64,000 nucleotides of DNA from Caenorhabditis elegans (taxonomy: Eukaryota; Nematoda; Chromadorea; Rhabditida; Rhabditidae), in assembly GCF_000002985.6 (NCBI RefSeq), contig NC_003281.10, positions 10,168,001 to 10,232,000 of the forward strand. The letters are read 5' to 3'. This document shows, in pieces, positions 38,801-50,953 of this stretch. Below the pieces are notes generated by a model, which had not been told where the DNA came from, did not search any database, and saw only the letters and a program-made list of their open reading frames with translations. A program made the translations under genes and the position numbers. Position 1 is the first letter of the stretch. Each line of letters begins with the position of its first letter.

Positions 38801-41406
38801 TGGCTTGAATCGAAAATCCAGGAGGGAGCGACTGATGCTGCTACCCACAATGCGATGGCCAAGATTTACATAGATTCTAACAACAATCCCGAACGATTCT
38901 TGAAGGAAAATCCCTACTACGATAGCAAAGTTGTTGGAAAGTACTGCGAAAAGCGTGATCCTCACTACGCCTTCTTGTCATACGAACGCGGACAGTGCGA
39001 CGCTGAATTGATCAACGTGTGCAACGAGAATTCACTATTCAAGAATCTTGCAAGATATTTGGTGAAGAGAAGAGACTTCACTCTGTGGGAGCAAGTTCTC
39101 AACGAAGAGAATGTTCATCGTAGACAGCTGATAGATCAAGTGGTTCAAACTGCTCTTTCCGAAACTCAAGATCCCGAAGACATCTCTGTGACTGTTAAGG
39201 CATTCATGGCTGCCGATTTGCCGAACGAACTTATTGAACTTTTGGAAAAGATTGTTCTCGATAACTCTGCATTCTCGGAGCACCGTAATCTTCAAAATCT
39301 GCTCATTTTGACTGCAATGAGAGTAAGTTAATTATTTTAGAAAACATATTCGATCAATCCACTTTCAGGCCGATAGAACTCGTGTGATGGAGTACATTCA
39401 AAAGCTTGACAACTATGATGCTCCAGATATTGCTAACATTGCTATAACTTCTGAACTCTACGAAGAAGCGTTTGCCATTTTCAAGAAATTCGATGTGAAC
39501 TCAAGTGCCATCAATGTTCTTATCGAGAACGTGAACAATTTGGATCGTGCTTACGAATTTGCTGAAAAGTGCAACCAGTCAGATGTCTGGGCATCTTTAG
39601 CCAAGGCACAGCTCCAACAAAATTTGGTGAAGGAGGCTGTCGATTCGTTTATCAAGGCCGATGATCCAGGAGCGTACATGGAGGTTGTGAACAAATGTTC
39701 TCAAACGGAGCACTGGGAAGATCTTGTTCGTTACCTTCAAATGGCTCGCAAGAAGAGTCGTGAGTCATACATCGAAACGGAACTCGTTTTTGCTCTGGCC
39801 AAGACTGGTCGTCTCACTGAACTTGAAGAGTTTATCGCTGGACCAAATCACGCTCAAATCGGACAAATTGGAGATCGTTGCTTTGACAATGGAATGTTCG
39901 ATTCCGCTAAGATCCTTTTCAACAATGTTTCCAACTTCGCCAAACTTTCCGTTACTCTTGTTCGTCTTGGAGAATATCAAGGAGCTGTCGATGCTGCACG
40001 CAAAGCCAACAGCACGAAGACATGGAAACAAGTGTGCTTCTCTTGTGTCGAGAATGGAGAGTTCCGGCTTGCCCAGATGTGTGGACTTCACATCGTTGTC
40101 CACGCTGATGAGCTTGAGGAATTGATCAACTTCTACCAAGATCGTGGACATTTCGAAGAGCTCATTGCTCTTCTCGAAGCTGCATTGGGTCTTGAACGGG
40201 CTCACATGGGAATGTTCACCGAACTCGCGATTTTGTACTCGAAGTATAAGCCAGAGAAGATGCGTGAGCATTTGGAATTGTTCTGGAGCCGTGTTAATAT
40301 TCCAAAAGTTCTTCGTGCTGCCGAGCAGGCTCATCTTTGGTCCGAGTTGGTGTTCTTGTACGATAAATACGAAGAATATGATAACGCCGCACTGACAATG
40401 ATGCAGCATCCAACTGAATCTTGGAGAGAGCAACATTTCAAGGAAGTCATCGCTAAAGTCGCTAATGTTGAGCTATACTACAAAGCAATGCAGTTCTACC
40501 TGGATTATAAGCCACTTCTCCTGAATGACCTTCTTACTGTGCTATCGCCTCGGTTGGATCATTCGCGCACAGTTTTGTTCTTCAATAAGCGTAAGTTTAA
40601 ATTTCGTTTAGTTTTTAAACTTTTAATAACAATAATTTTCAGTGAAGCAAATCCCACTGGTCAAGCCTTACTTGAGACAAGTTCAAAACTTGAACAACAA
40701 GGCTATCAACGAGGCTTTGAATCAGTTGCTCATTGATGAGGAGGATCACGCCGGGCTTCGTTCTTCTATTGAGGCTCAAGACAACTTTGACAATATCACT
40801 TTGGCCCAACAACTTGAGAAGCACCCACTTGTGGAATTCAGAAGAATTTCCGCATACTTGTTCAAGGGAAACAACAGATGGAAGCAATCGATCGAGCTTT
40901 GCAAAAAAGACAAGCTGTACAAGGATGCCATGGAATACGCTGCAGAATCGAGAAACGGAGAACTCGCCGAAGAGCTCTTGTCATTCTTCCTGGATGAGAA
41001 ACTTTATGATTGTTTTGCCGCCTCCCTTTACCATTGTTATGATCTCCTTCACCCCGATGTCATCATGGAGCTCGCTTGGAAGCATAAGATTATGGATTAC
41101 GCCATGCCTTACATGATCCAAGTTATGAGAGATTATCAGACGAGACTTGAGAAGTTGGAGCGTTCTGAGCATGAGAGGAAAGAGGAGAAGGCTGAGCAGC
41201 AACAAAACAATGGAATGACCAGTGAGTTTTAACAAATATTTAGAATTTAAATTTATTTGATATTTTCAGTGGAACCACAACTTATGCTTACCTATGGTGC
41301 CCCTGCCCCACAAATGACTTATCCAGGAACAACTGGTGGCTATGGCGGACAGCCTGCTTACGGTCAACCTGGACAACCAGGATATAATGCCCCTGGATTT
41401 ATGTAA
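35872..41406 (+). CDS. chc-1: CHC-1, clathrin heavy chain
   Basis: This is the structural leg of the clathrin triskelion, which coats vesicles for endocytosis and trans-Golgi sorting. About ten exons encode roughly 1,680 residues, close to the animal standard. The N terminus [13 protein letters not shown] and the following 330 residues form the beta-propeller that binds adaptor clathrin-box motifs (for example [11 protein letters not shown]). Next come the linker and the repeated helical CHCR legs, with conserved runs such as [31 protein letters not shown] and [15 protein letters not shown]. The trimerisation hub leads to a C-terminal tail rich in Gln, Gly, Pro and Tyr ([18 protein letters not shown]). 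Coding exons are GC-richer than their surroundings and codon-biased, as expected for an abundant protein. A same-strand PYM gene begins 441 bp downstream. Confidence 0.97.
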
Positions 41407-41847
41407 TTCGATAGTTTTATCCCCATTTTCTTACCCCCACCCCCTCACTTTCTCCCCGCATCAATAATTATATTGTAATTTATTGCTTGATGTCTATACA
41501 CTTTTTTTGTTTAAATTATGATATTCTATTTCTATTTATTCCGTCCCCTATGAAATTGTGATGGTTGTATTCTAATCCGTGAACTTATCCTTAAGGTTGT
41601 TGGTCCGATGTGTCGTCTCTCTCAGTTCTGCCCGTTTTCAAAAAAAAGTTGATCACAACTCTTTTAAACCACCAGAACCATCATGAATAAATTAATTCGT
41701 TGTTACCAATCGCGTTCGAGTTTCGGATGAAATACTGGTTCAGTCCATCATCATAACATTTTAGTTTTACGATTTTAACTTTTTGTATTATTCACTAGCT
41801 GAATTTTTTAAATTGAGATCTAGAATAAGCCATTTTCAGGCCGTATA
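41407..41847. other. chc-1 3' UTR and intercistronic region
   Basis: It contains the chc-1 polyadenylation signal at 41686-41691, then a T-rich stretch, then a splice acceptor (CATTTTCAG at about 41831-41839) just before the PYM start. The acceptor lies about 150 bp after the AATAAA, a distance compatible with SL2 trans-splicing inside an operon. Confidence 0.5.
41686..41691 (+). promoter_or_regulatory. Polyadenylation signal of chc-1
   Basis: AATAAA in the context TCATGAATAAATTAA, 280 bp after the chc-1 stop. It is the only canonical hexamer seen between chc-1 and the next gene. Confidence 0.55.
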
Positions 41848-42981
41848 ATGTCTACTAAGCCCGCCGCCGCGAAGACGAAGCCATCGTGTAGTGAAGGTGG
41901 TGATCTACGTGTTGAGACTGAAAATGGTTCGTAGATTAAAAAATTCCACCGCGAAGTTTTGTATAAATTTAATTATTTTGAAGGTGAAACATTCATCACA
42001 GCAACACAAAGAGCCGACGGAACTTGGAGAAAAGCGAGACGAGTGAAAGGAGGGTCAGTAATCTGGCGATACTGGGAATATAATACCGCTTGTCGATTTA
42101 CGAAGAATTTTGTACTAGACGTGACAGAAATTTCGATTTTTCGGCTGTTTTTGCTGATTTTTAGGCGAAATTTTGAAAGAAATATCGTAGTTTTTCCGGG
42201 GAATTTCATAATTTTCTCACAAAAAGTTGTATATTTTACCGTTGTGTTGTTCGTTAAATTATTCCTAATTTAATTATTTTGAATTAAAAAGATTGTACAA
42301 TTGAAGCCAAATCTGTAAAACAATGCGAAATTGCCACTTGTCCACGTGTAGTACAAGATTTCTCGTAAATCGACATGCATAAATCCGCGTCGCAACTTTC
42401 AAGATCTTTTCTCCGCTTTTTTAGTTGTATTTCATAGAAATCTTAACAAAGATCAAAAAAAATTAATTTTCGGGGAAAAAAGGACACTGTAAAAAAATTA
42501 ATTTTTCTCGCGGCGAGACCCAAAATCTGTGCGCCTTTAAGTACGCCTTTCAAGTACATAAAAATACAAATTTCAGATATATTCCTCAAGATGAACAACC
42601 AAAATATCAAAATAAAATGCAGCTGGAAGCGACAAACGGCCGAAGTTCTGTTCCAGCAGGAGTGAATCCACGTGCAATGGCTTCTGGTTCATCCCGTAAG
42701 CCTGTCAGTGGTGAGTCTTAAATATAATAAATTATACATATTTGTATAATATTTTCTCCATTTTTTCAGCCATCAAAGCTAACGTATGCATCACACCACA
42801 GGATCATTTCCAAAAGAAAATCGATTTGACGAAAAAGAAGATTGAGGATATTGAAGGAATGGAATCGAGAATCGCTAGCGGGGAGCTTGTTCCTCAACCG
42901 AATCAAGTGAAGAAGATCGCACGAAAGCAGGAGTATTTGGATGAAATTGAAAAGTTGACGCTAGAAATGAAGAAGTTGTGA
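41848..42981 (+). CDS. PYM homologue (partner of Y14 and Mago; WIBG)
   Basis: PYM binds the Mago-Y14 core and removes exon junction complexes from mRNA at the ribosome (known from flies and humans). Four exons (41848-41926, 41984-42053, 42577-42710, 42770-42981) encode 164 residues. The N-terminal Mago-binding motif is clear at residues about 27-57: GETFITATQRADGTWRKARR, followed by VKGGYIPQDEQPKY. The middle is low-complexity. The C-terminal 60 residues form a Lys/Glu-rich coiled coil (KIDLTKKKIEDIEGMESRI...LEMKKL) like the ribosome-binding end of PYM. The start is the first ATG after a splice acceptor. It is on the same strand as chc-1 and may be the second gene of an operon. Confidence 0.88.
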
Positions 42982-43143
42982 AGGAGATTGCAACGATTAA
43001 ATATAGATTCTACCTCTCTGTTTCATTTCATGTGCGATAGTTTCAGATAATTATTTATTTTATATTTTGTATTTTATGAACGGGTTCGATACTTGTCTTT
43101 TTTCGGTTGGAATGTACAAAAATACACAGAATACACGAATTGA
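42982..43143. other. Convergent 3' spacer between the PYM gene and blos-1
   Basis: A short 162-bp AT-rich region between two convergent genes, with no additional feature. Confidence 0.6.
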
Positions 43144-43940
<797 letters not shown>

Positions 43941-44542
43941 TTTTCTGCAATCGTGATATTTTTCAAAAAAATTGTGTTTATGAAAAAGAAATCAGTAAAG
44001 TAATAAAAGCTATGAACAGGAGAATTGAATGTGAAACATTGAAACGTAGAATAAAATCGATACTGAAACGGGAGCTCGCTTAGAACGGGAGGGGAGGGGG
44101 ACACCAATTCTATTTCTAGGCCACTGGAGCCTTTGGAATATTATTGTCGCTGGGTTATCTGAATTCTGAGAATGCGTATTGCGCAACATATCTGACGCGC
44201 AAAATATATCAGCGCTACAGTAGTCATTTAAAGAATTACTGTAGTTTTCGCTACGAGATATTTTGCGCGTCAAATGTGTTGCGTAATACGAATTCTCCGA
44301 ATCTTGTGTTCACGTAATAGCAACCACTATAGCTTAAATCGCGGCGAGACCCAATCGGAGATAATAGTAAAACCAAATTCTCAACCCTCAACTGAGCTTC
44401 CGATCTTTGATCAAAACACCGTTGGCATTTAATTATCCGTCGAATCAGCATTCATTTTAAATTCAAAATGTAATCGGATTTTGTTTCTCTCTCGGAAAAT
44501 ACATCGATTTTTCTCCATTCTTTTCAAACAGTCTCGAATGAT
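43941..44542. promoter_or_regulatory. Divergent upstream region of blos-1 and the bestrophin gene
   Basis: About 600 bp between divergent start codons, so both promoters should be here. It contains a palindromic repeat (about 44163-44303), and a splice acceptor (TTTTCAAACAG, to 44531) immediately before the bestrophin start. A G-rich run (GGGAGGGGAGGGGG at about 44088) is present. No gene is visible. Confidence 0.45.
44163..44303. repeat. Palindromic element with GCGCAAAATAT arms
   Basis: The left arm has CTGAGAATGCGTATTGCGCA and GACGCGCAAAATAT, with the inverse ATATTTTGCGCGTC and TTGCGTAATACGAATTCTC at the right and a CTACAGTAGTCATT core. Related copies lie at 55037-55223, and a half copy lies at about 44670-44725 in bestrophin intron 1. 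Confidence 0.65.
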
Positions 44543-46746
44543 ATGACTGTCAGTTACAATCAGTCTGTGGCCACTTCAAGGCCTTGGACTTTTCTAGCCC
44601 TTATCTTCAGGTGAGAAGCTTGATTAATTAATTATTAGCATATTTTGTATTTACACAAAAATACATATTTAACGCGCAAAATATCTCGTAGCGAGAACTA
44701 CAGTAATTCTTCCAATTAATACTGTAACACTTGTGTCGATTTACAAAATATATCTCAGAATATCATGAATATAATAATCCTGTAATATACACCAATTTCT
44801 AGATGGCGTGGGTCTGTGTGGAGTGCAATTTGGATACAGTACTCCGTGTGGTTGGGATTATATTTCTTGGTCTCTGCCATATATCGATTCATCCTCTCCG
44901 CTTATCAACAACAGATATTTGTTCGATTAGTTGACTATGTAAACTCTCGAATGTCGTACGTTCCCTTAGATTGGATGCTGGGATTCTTCATTGCAGGTGT
45001 TCTACGAAGATTTTGGTATTTGTACGATATTATTGGATTTATTGATAAGTTAGTATTATCTAATCTAATACAAGAATATTCTTGAAACTATAGTAGGTCT
45101 AAGAAAAGGTTAATTTCAGTATTGCCTGTTCAACGGCAACCTATATAAGAGGAGACAGCGAACGAGCAAAACAGTATCGCAGGAACATTATTCGATATTG
45201 TGAACTGACTCAAGTCCTAATTTTCCGTGATTTGTCAATGAAAGCTCGTAAACGATTCCCAACTTTGGATACAGTAGCTGCAGCTGGATTCATGATGCCT
45301 CATGAAAAAGCGAATTTCGATCTGATTCAGTACAATTATAATAAGTATTTTCTACCATTCAACTGGGCATGGGCTCTTGTGTACAATGCACGGAAGGAAG
45401 GATTAATTGAAGGAGACTATTATGTTACAGTAATCTCTGAAGATATCAAAAAGTTCCGTACAGGACTGGCTTGGGTTTGTAACTACGATTGGGTGCCACT
45501 GCCGATTATCTACCCAACTATTGTATGTTTGGCCGTTCATATGTACTTTTTTGTCGGAATTCTGGCTCGCCAATATGTTAAAGGCTCAGAAATTGATCCT
45601 GATATGGTAAATTATTTCAGTTTTTTAAATTATTGTTAAATATTATTAAATATTTCAATTTTTAGATAGATCTTGTATTCCCATTTATGACAAGTATCCA
45701 ATTTGTTTTCTATATGGGTTGGTTGAAAGTCGGAGAAGGTCTACTGAATCCATGGGGTGAAGATCCTGATGATTTTGAGACGAATATGCTGATCGACAGA
45801 AACTTGGCGGTAAGCATTTGAAAAAAAAAGGCGGCAAAGGTTTTGCAATACTGCGGCGCGGTTTGATGCATGTCGAATCACGAGAAATTCGTAAATCGGC
45901 ACACAATAAAACGCCTTGCAAAACCTGCTCTTTTTTAGTCCGAAACTAGAATCTGCGAAATTTCAGATGGGTTTGAAAATAGTCGACGAAGGCTATGATA
46001 AAACGCCAAGGCTGGAAAAAGACGCATTCTGGGATGACACGTGGGTTCCACTGTATTCAGAGGCTAGTGCACATGAAAAACGATACCATCAGAGGCAAGG
46101 ATCATTGGCACATATCAAGTAATACAAAAATTCAAAATTTGATTAAATCGATAATAACTTTTTCTAGAATTGGGCGATCTGTATCACAAGTCAGAATGGT
46201 TCCCCGAGATGGGCGACGAGCAAGCATTGTTAAGGAGAGAATTGTAAATGTGAAACCGTGAGTTATCGTTATTTCACAAGATTCTGGCATTTCTTCTTAA
46301 AGGCGCATAGTTCTTTTCAGATGGGTCTTGGCGCGCAAGTCAGGTTATTTCTAAAAAATATAATCTTTTTGTTTTCTTTTTAGAAAAATAATAAGAATAA
46401 AACAAAAATCGCTAAAAACAAAGTAATTTAATTGTAAAATGCGAGGAAAATAAATAAAGACTACCATAAACTTTTTTGCGCGCTGAGACCATCTGAATAA
46501 TACCATGCGCCTTTAAGATAATAATATAGGATTAAACTTTTTCTAAACACGAATGAATCTAGAGGAAGTGGAATCGGTGATATTCTTCGACCATCTTCAC
46601 TTCTCAACCTAATGAAACACGCTTCCTCGTCACGCAGTTTGGAGCGGCAGAGAAGTCCCGGAAGCTTCAGAATGGAAACTCTGACGCCTGGCTCGCCAAC
46701 AAATACACCGATTGAACCCATTGATAAAATTGATAAGAAAAAATAG
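44543..46746 (+). CDS. best-14: Bestrophin-family chloride channel
   Basis: Bestrophins are pentameric calcium-activated anion channels of the plasma membrane. Seven exons (44543-44610, 44803-45048, 45120-45606, 45666-45809, 45967-46118, 46168-46257, 46563-46746) join to 456 residues. The family pattern is clear. [20 protein letters not shown] is the first membrane segment and [20 protein letters not shown] follows. [25 protein letters not shown] and [11 protein letters not shown] come next. The calcium-clasp acidic motif [13 protein letters not shown] and the following MLIDRNL are intact. The last 90 residues are a Ser/Arg/Pro-rich cytoplasmic tail, shorter than in human BEST1. The symbol best-14 (T20G5.4) is from memory and less certain than the family. 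The last intron (46258-46562) is mostly an inverted-repeat element. Confidence 0.88.
46295..46517. repeat. Inverted-repeat element in the last bestrophin intron
   Basis: The left end is CTTAAAGGCGCAT then CAGATGGGTCTTGGCGCGCA. The right end has TGCGCGCTGAGACCATCTG then ATGCGCCTTTAAG, its inverse complement. Arms are about 45 bp. The element ends 45 bp before the final exon, which encodes the channel's C-terminal tail. Confidence 0.7.
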
Positions 46747-47055
46747 ACATGTTCTCTTTTGGATGCTATCCGATTTGTAGTACTGTAAAATTAATTGTAA
46801 TTAATTCAATAAAGAAATTTGAAGACTCGATTTATTTTCAATCAGAGCTCAGAACGCTTTGAAGAGAATCTCGGTACGGAGGGGAACAAATCAGCTTCAT
46901 AAGCTGAAACATAATGATTCTAATTCTCTTATCCTGAGACTACTAACCTAGAAACAATCGATACTGAAGATTGGTGGGGAAAATGTATGGTATGGAAAAG
47001 GGGGAAACAATCAATTTATTACACTTTACAACAAAAAAGATCAAGGTGTGGGAAC
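46747..47055. other. Convergent 3' region of the bestrophin gene and cts-1
   Basis: AATAAAG at about 46809 fits a bestrophin polyadenylation signal. I see no other feature. Confidence 0.5.
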
Positions 47056-48617
47056 TTATTTCTTGGCGGCGAGAGCAAGCTTGATAAGTCCATCGGTGGA
47101 GTGTGACTTTGGACGTTCGAGTGGAAGTCCCATACCTCTGGCCCAGATCAATTGCGAGAGACATCCGAGAGCTCTAGAAACTCCGAAAAGAACAGTGTAG
47201 AAGGACATCTCGGTCATTCCAAAGTATTGAAGAAGGACACCGGAGTGGGAGTCCACGTTTGGCCATGGGTTCTTGGCTTTTCCTTGTTCGAGAAGAATTC
47301 CTGGAGTGATCTTGTAAAGAGTCGAGACCAGCTTGAAAAGATCATCGTTTGGCAAATGTTTAAGGGCGAATTCACGTTGGCACTCGTATCTTGGATCGGT
47401 TTTTCTAAGTACGGCATGTCCATATCCTGGTACAACTTGGCCGCTCTTCAAGTGCTTCCATACCCATTCCTTAAGTTGTTCCTCGGTGTAGTTAAAACCG
47501 ATTTCTCCAACAATCTTGTTCAAGAAAACGAGAACCTGGAAAAAATTGTTTTTAATAAAATAAGAATAAATTAAAGTTTAGTACCTCTTGGTTAGCCAAT
47601 CCGTGGAGTGGTCCAGCAAGTCCAGCCATGGCGGCGGAGAAGGAAAGGTATGGATCAGAAAGAGCAGATCCTACAAGATGGGAAGTGTGAGCGGATACAT
47701 TTCCTCCTTCGTGATCAGAGTGAATAACAAGGTAGAGTCTCATAAGCTCAGCGAAAAGTGGATCATCATATCCAAGCATAGAAGAGAAGTTGGCGGACCA
47801 ATCTTTCTTTGGATCGATGACACTGACTGCAGATCCATCACGGTACAGGTTGCGATAGATGATAGCGGCAACAGTTGGCAATTTAGCGAGAAGATCCATT
47901 GAGTCCTGAAAACTGTTTATGTCAGTCATCCGTTCAAAGAGACAGCTGTTGTTTTTTGATGTTTACCTCATAAGCGTACTCCCAGTAGGAGGCCTTGGCG
48001 ACTCCACGAGCATAAGCTCCGGCGAATTTGCTTTCATTGTTCAAAGCAGCGATAGCGGCGATGAATTGAGCCATTGGATGGAGGTTATCTGGGAAGTTGT
48101 CGAGCATTCGGACAACGTGGGTTGGAAGATCGGCACGGGCGTTCCATTCTTTTGTGATAGCGGCAGTCTGGGCCTCGGATGGAACATCTCCTGTACACAA
48201 AAGCCACCAAATGGCTTCTGGAAGCGGCTCTTCTCCTCCCTTTGCTTTTGGAAGAAGCTTTTGGCATTCTGGGATAGAGTATCCACGGAATCTGATTCCC
48301 TCCTCTGGGTCAAGAACTGAGGTTTCGGTGACCATTCCCTTCATGCTTCTCATGCCTCCGTAGATCTTGAAAAAGAGACTATGAATTTAAACTTCCTAGT
48401 AGTTGCTTACCATGTCAATGTTCACATTTTGAACGACGGTGCTACCGTGCTCTGTGCGGAATGACTTCACTTTAGCGTTGTGGGCTGGGATCTTCTTGGA
48501 AAGAACCTCCTTCAAATTGGTGGATCCTTCAGCAGATGTTGAAAGTGGAGCGACTTGACACACAGGGATGACTCCCTTGGTGATAAGTCTGCGAATAGCC
48601 ATTCCAGAGAGCGACAT
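47056..48617 (-). CDS. cts-1: CTS-1, mitochondrial citrate synthase
   Basis: This enzyme condenses acetyl-CoA and oxaloacetate to citrate in the mitochondrial matrix, the entry step of the TCA cycle. Four exons encode about 468 residues. The N terminus is a basic amphipathic mitochondrial presequence ([18 protein letters not shown]...). The catalytic residues known in the pig enzyme are all visible: His in [20 protein letters not shown], His in [15 protein letters not shown] and Asp in [27 protein letters not shown] and [15 protein letters not shown] are further family signatures. Coding sequence is GC-rich and strongly codon-biased, as expected for an abundant enzyme. It is convergent with the bestrophin gene. 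Confidence 0.97.
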
Positions 48618-49345
48618 TTTCTGGTCGGATTAAACCTGGAAATCACGAAAATTTAAAATTGGAAAACTTGCATCGTCATATCAATGTGGCGGGTCACGCA
48701 ATTAAAAAAAACAGATGAGATTTATCATTTGAGAACTTGAAAATGATGATAAATTTTATTGAAACATTTTAACTACGCTGTGAAGGTGAAACAATTTGCG
48801 ACCGCGACCCACACTCGTTCAAAAATGAGGACGGGCGGCGCGCAGGCCGCACACTTTTTTCTTTTCTTCTCTAAATCTCGCTCTCGTGCACTGCAGAGAA
48901 TGAGTGTGGAAAAGAGTTTTGTAGAGGTCAGAGGCATAGAGATTACGCATCTTCTATAGAATTCTATTGATGATTGATGGAACCACGTTGGGGAGAAAAC
49001 GGACAAAGAACATCATTGGTATTTACTGTTTCTATAAGTGATGGAGGTAATGATAAAACACAGCCGCCCGTTGATGGAGTGAGAGCACATTGTCTTCATA
49101 GAAATAGAAACCATAACGCACAAAACTGTGACGTTTCGCACACAATCTTACCACGCGGCAGGCACACAAAGAACAATCACAGTAGAATTGACACGAGGAA
49201 AAGTAATGGAGGGAGAGAAAACACAAAGAACGACAAAAATATAATTTCGAGTAGTTTCAACTCTGAATGGCATTATTCAAAAAAATATTTAAAAAGGATA
49301 TAATCATTCAGACGCTTCATTTTTCAGGAATACGCAATAATATTT
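48618..49345. promoter_or_regulatory. cts-1 upstream region / rde-4 3' flank
   Basis: Non-coding. A GGTCGGATTAAACCTGGAA stretch just upstream of the cts-1 ATG contains, on the minus strand, TTTCCAG, a splice acceptor. The cts-1 message is therefore probably spliced or SL1 trans-spliced within about 20 nt of its start. A GC-rich patch (GGACGGGCGGCGCGCAGGC, about 48828-48847) may mark the core promoter. Open frames here lack features of genes. Confidence 0.45.
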
Positions 49346-50644
49346 TCAATCCGTGAAATCATAGGTGTTGAAATGGATAATCGCCGATTTACAAGCACAC
49401 TGTTTAGCCTCTTCCGCCGATGAACCATGTCCAGCAAACACTAGCGGCCCGGAATCTGGCATATTCTTCTTCCGTAGCTTTTCCTTCTCGGCAGTAGCCT
49501 TCATAATTTCTTCAGTCTGGGTGTGTTCTGCTCCCATTTCCAAATCGTCGGGGTCTGGAGAAACTAGACGCCGGAACGAGATTTCCAATAGCACCTGATG
49601 TATTCCCATTGTGCTCACTGATAATACGTTGAAATCCATGCTGTAGTCTGAAAATCTTTTCTTGTCCGAGAGTATATCAATCAGTGCGGAATGCTTGTCT
49701 TTAATCTTGGATGCTTGATCCTGAATTTCGAGTAAATGTTCAGCTTCTTCCAAATTTTCAATCACATCAACTGAAAGCAGTAAAATTAAATATTAACTAC
49801 AATTATTTGGAGGCATACCCATATCATATGATTCCAGAGATTCGATACCGTCTTCCAACGCTTTCCACATCAACCATGCTGCAAGATTCTTTGCGTCCTT
49901 CTTCTTACTTCTGATTCCTCTGGTTTTTTGATTGCACATCTGAAATTTTTTATTATTTTCGAGTTATTAATTAGCAGTTCTACCGTGCATATAACCAAGA
50001 AACGCTCGGTTCTCTCATTCTTGGAATCTTCATAGATTGGGGCTTGCAGCTTGCTTTTTTGAGATTTTTCCTGCAACTTTCCGACCCAATTCTCGGTTGG
50101 CGAAATACCAGGTGGAAATTCAGCACTTGTAGGAATCGAATCATCGTTATCGTTATCCTGAACAGCATCTGAAGTTGATCGTTTCAATTCCTCAGCCTTA
50201 TCCGATATTTGATCACTGAAAACAATTGAAATATAATTCAATTTGATAAACTTGAAAGCATTACATATTCGAAAGAGCTTCTTCTTTGGTTGTTCCAGGA
50301 ATGAAAAAGATTTCGTGCTTTCCTTTCTCCACAACCTTGCGTAAATATTCAACAGCAGCCTTTTGTCTCGCAGCTTTCTTGCTTGTTGCCTGGCCTTTTA
50401 CAGTAATTTCATTCAGAATCAACGTCATCTCGAAGCCTTCAGGAAGTTCGACAGTGCCCCAAGTTGGCGTCTTTTGATAGACAGCCTTAGCAGCCTCTTC
50501 TAGTACCATGAGGGGAGTTTTCTTCAGAAACATCTCCAAATCTGTTCTGTTTCTTGGCGTTTTGTTATCCTCCGATCGGGAAGGCTTCATAGGAACATCT
50601 GATCCACCGAAAACGCTTTCAAACGTTAGTTTGGTTAAATCCAT
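49346..50644 (-). CDS. rde-4: RDE-4, double-stranded RNA-binding partner of Dicer
   Basis: RDE-4 binds long dsRNA and delivers it to DCR-1 with RDE-1 and DRH-1 at the start of RNA interference. Four exons, beginning at 50644, encode about 385 residues. The first dsRNA-binding domain (about residues 35-105) contains TPLMVLEEAAKAVYQKTPTW and ATSKKAARQKAAVEYL, the basic KKAA helix start that contacts RNA. The second (about 165-235) has PTENWVGKLQEKSQKSKLQA and RSKKKDAKNLAAWLM. The degenerate third (about 300-385), with HGSSAEEAKQCACKSAIIHF, is known to mediate dimerisation. A Ser/Asp-rich linker separates domains 1 and 2. It is divergent from the SMIM20-like gene, 309 bp away, whose first intron is a giant palindrome. 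Confidence 0.96.
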
Positions 50645-50953
50645 CTATAAATAATATAATTTGAAACAAAAATAATAGCGGATCTCGTTTAAAGAAACGA
50701 AAAGAAAAAAACGTTCAATTTTCAAGTTTTGCGGTAATTTCTCATCAAAGGCAACGAGACCGGTGGTACGGTAACACTTGTTTCAACTGTGCGATTTGCT
50801 GTGTACTCCTCTCGGATAACGATTGCTTCAATAAAATTTATTTATTTTAATAAAATATATTTTTCAAAGTGATCTTTAAAGTGTTTTCCTTATTTTACAG
50901 TTCATTTTTTTAACTTTGAAATTAATTTTTTTATTTTTTTATTTTTGCAGTGA
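50645..50953. promoter_or_regulatory. Divergent promoter of rde-4 and the SMIM20-like gene
   Basis: 309 bp between start codons of divergent genes. It is AT-rich, with a long run of TTTTATTTTTTTATTTTTGCAG that ends in a splice acceptor at 50950, three bases before the SMIM20-like ATG. That leader is therefore probably trans-spliced. GAAACGAAAAGAAAAAAACG at about 50693 is a purine-rich tract nearer rde-4. Confidence 0.55.

Noticed and set aside
39765-40436. 223-codon minus-strand frame opposite chc-1
   Set aside because: Antisense shadow of a long clathrin exon, with no independent signals.
47152-48363. Plus-strand open frames opposite cts-1 (up to 140 codons)
   Set aside because: They are antisense shadows of codon-biased citrate synthase exons. 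The minus-strand frames carry the catalytic motifs.
49346-50644. Possible operon of rde-4 with cts-1 downstream
   Set aside because: They are co-directional, but the gap is about 730 bp, cts-1 has a GC-rich upstream patch of its own, and I see no SL2-type spacing.
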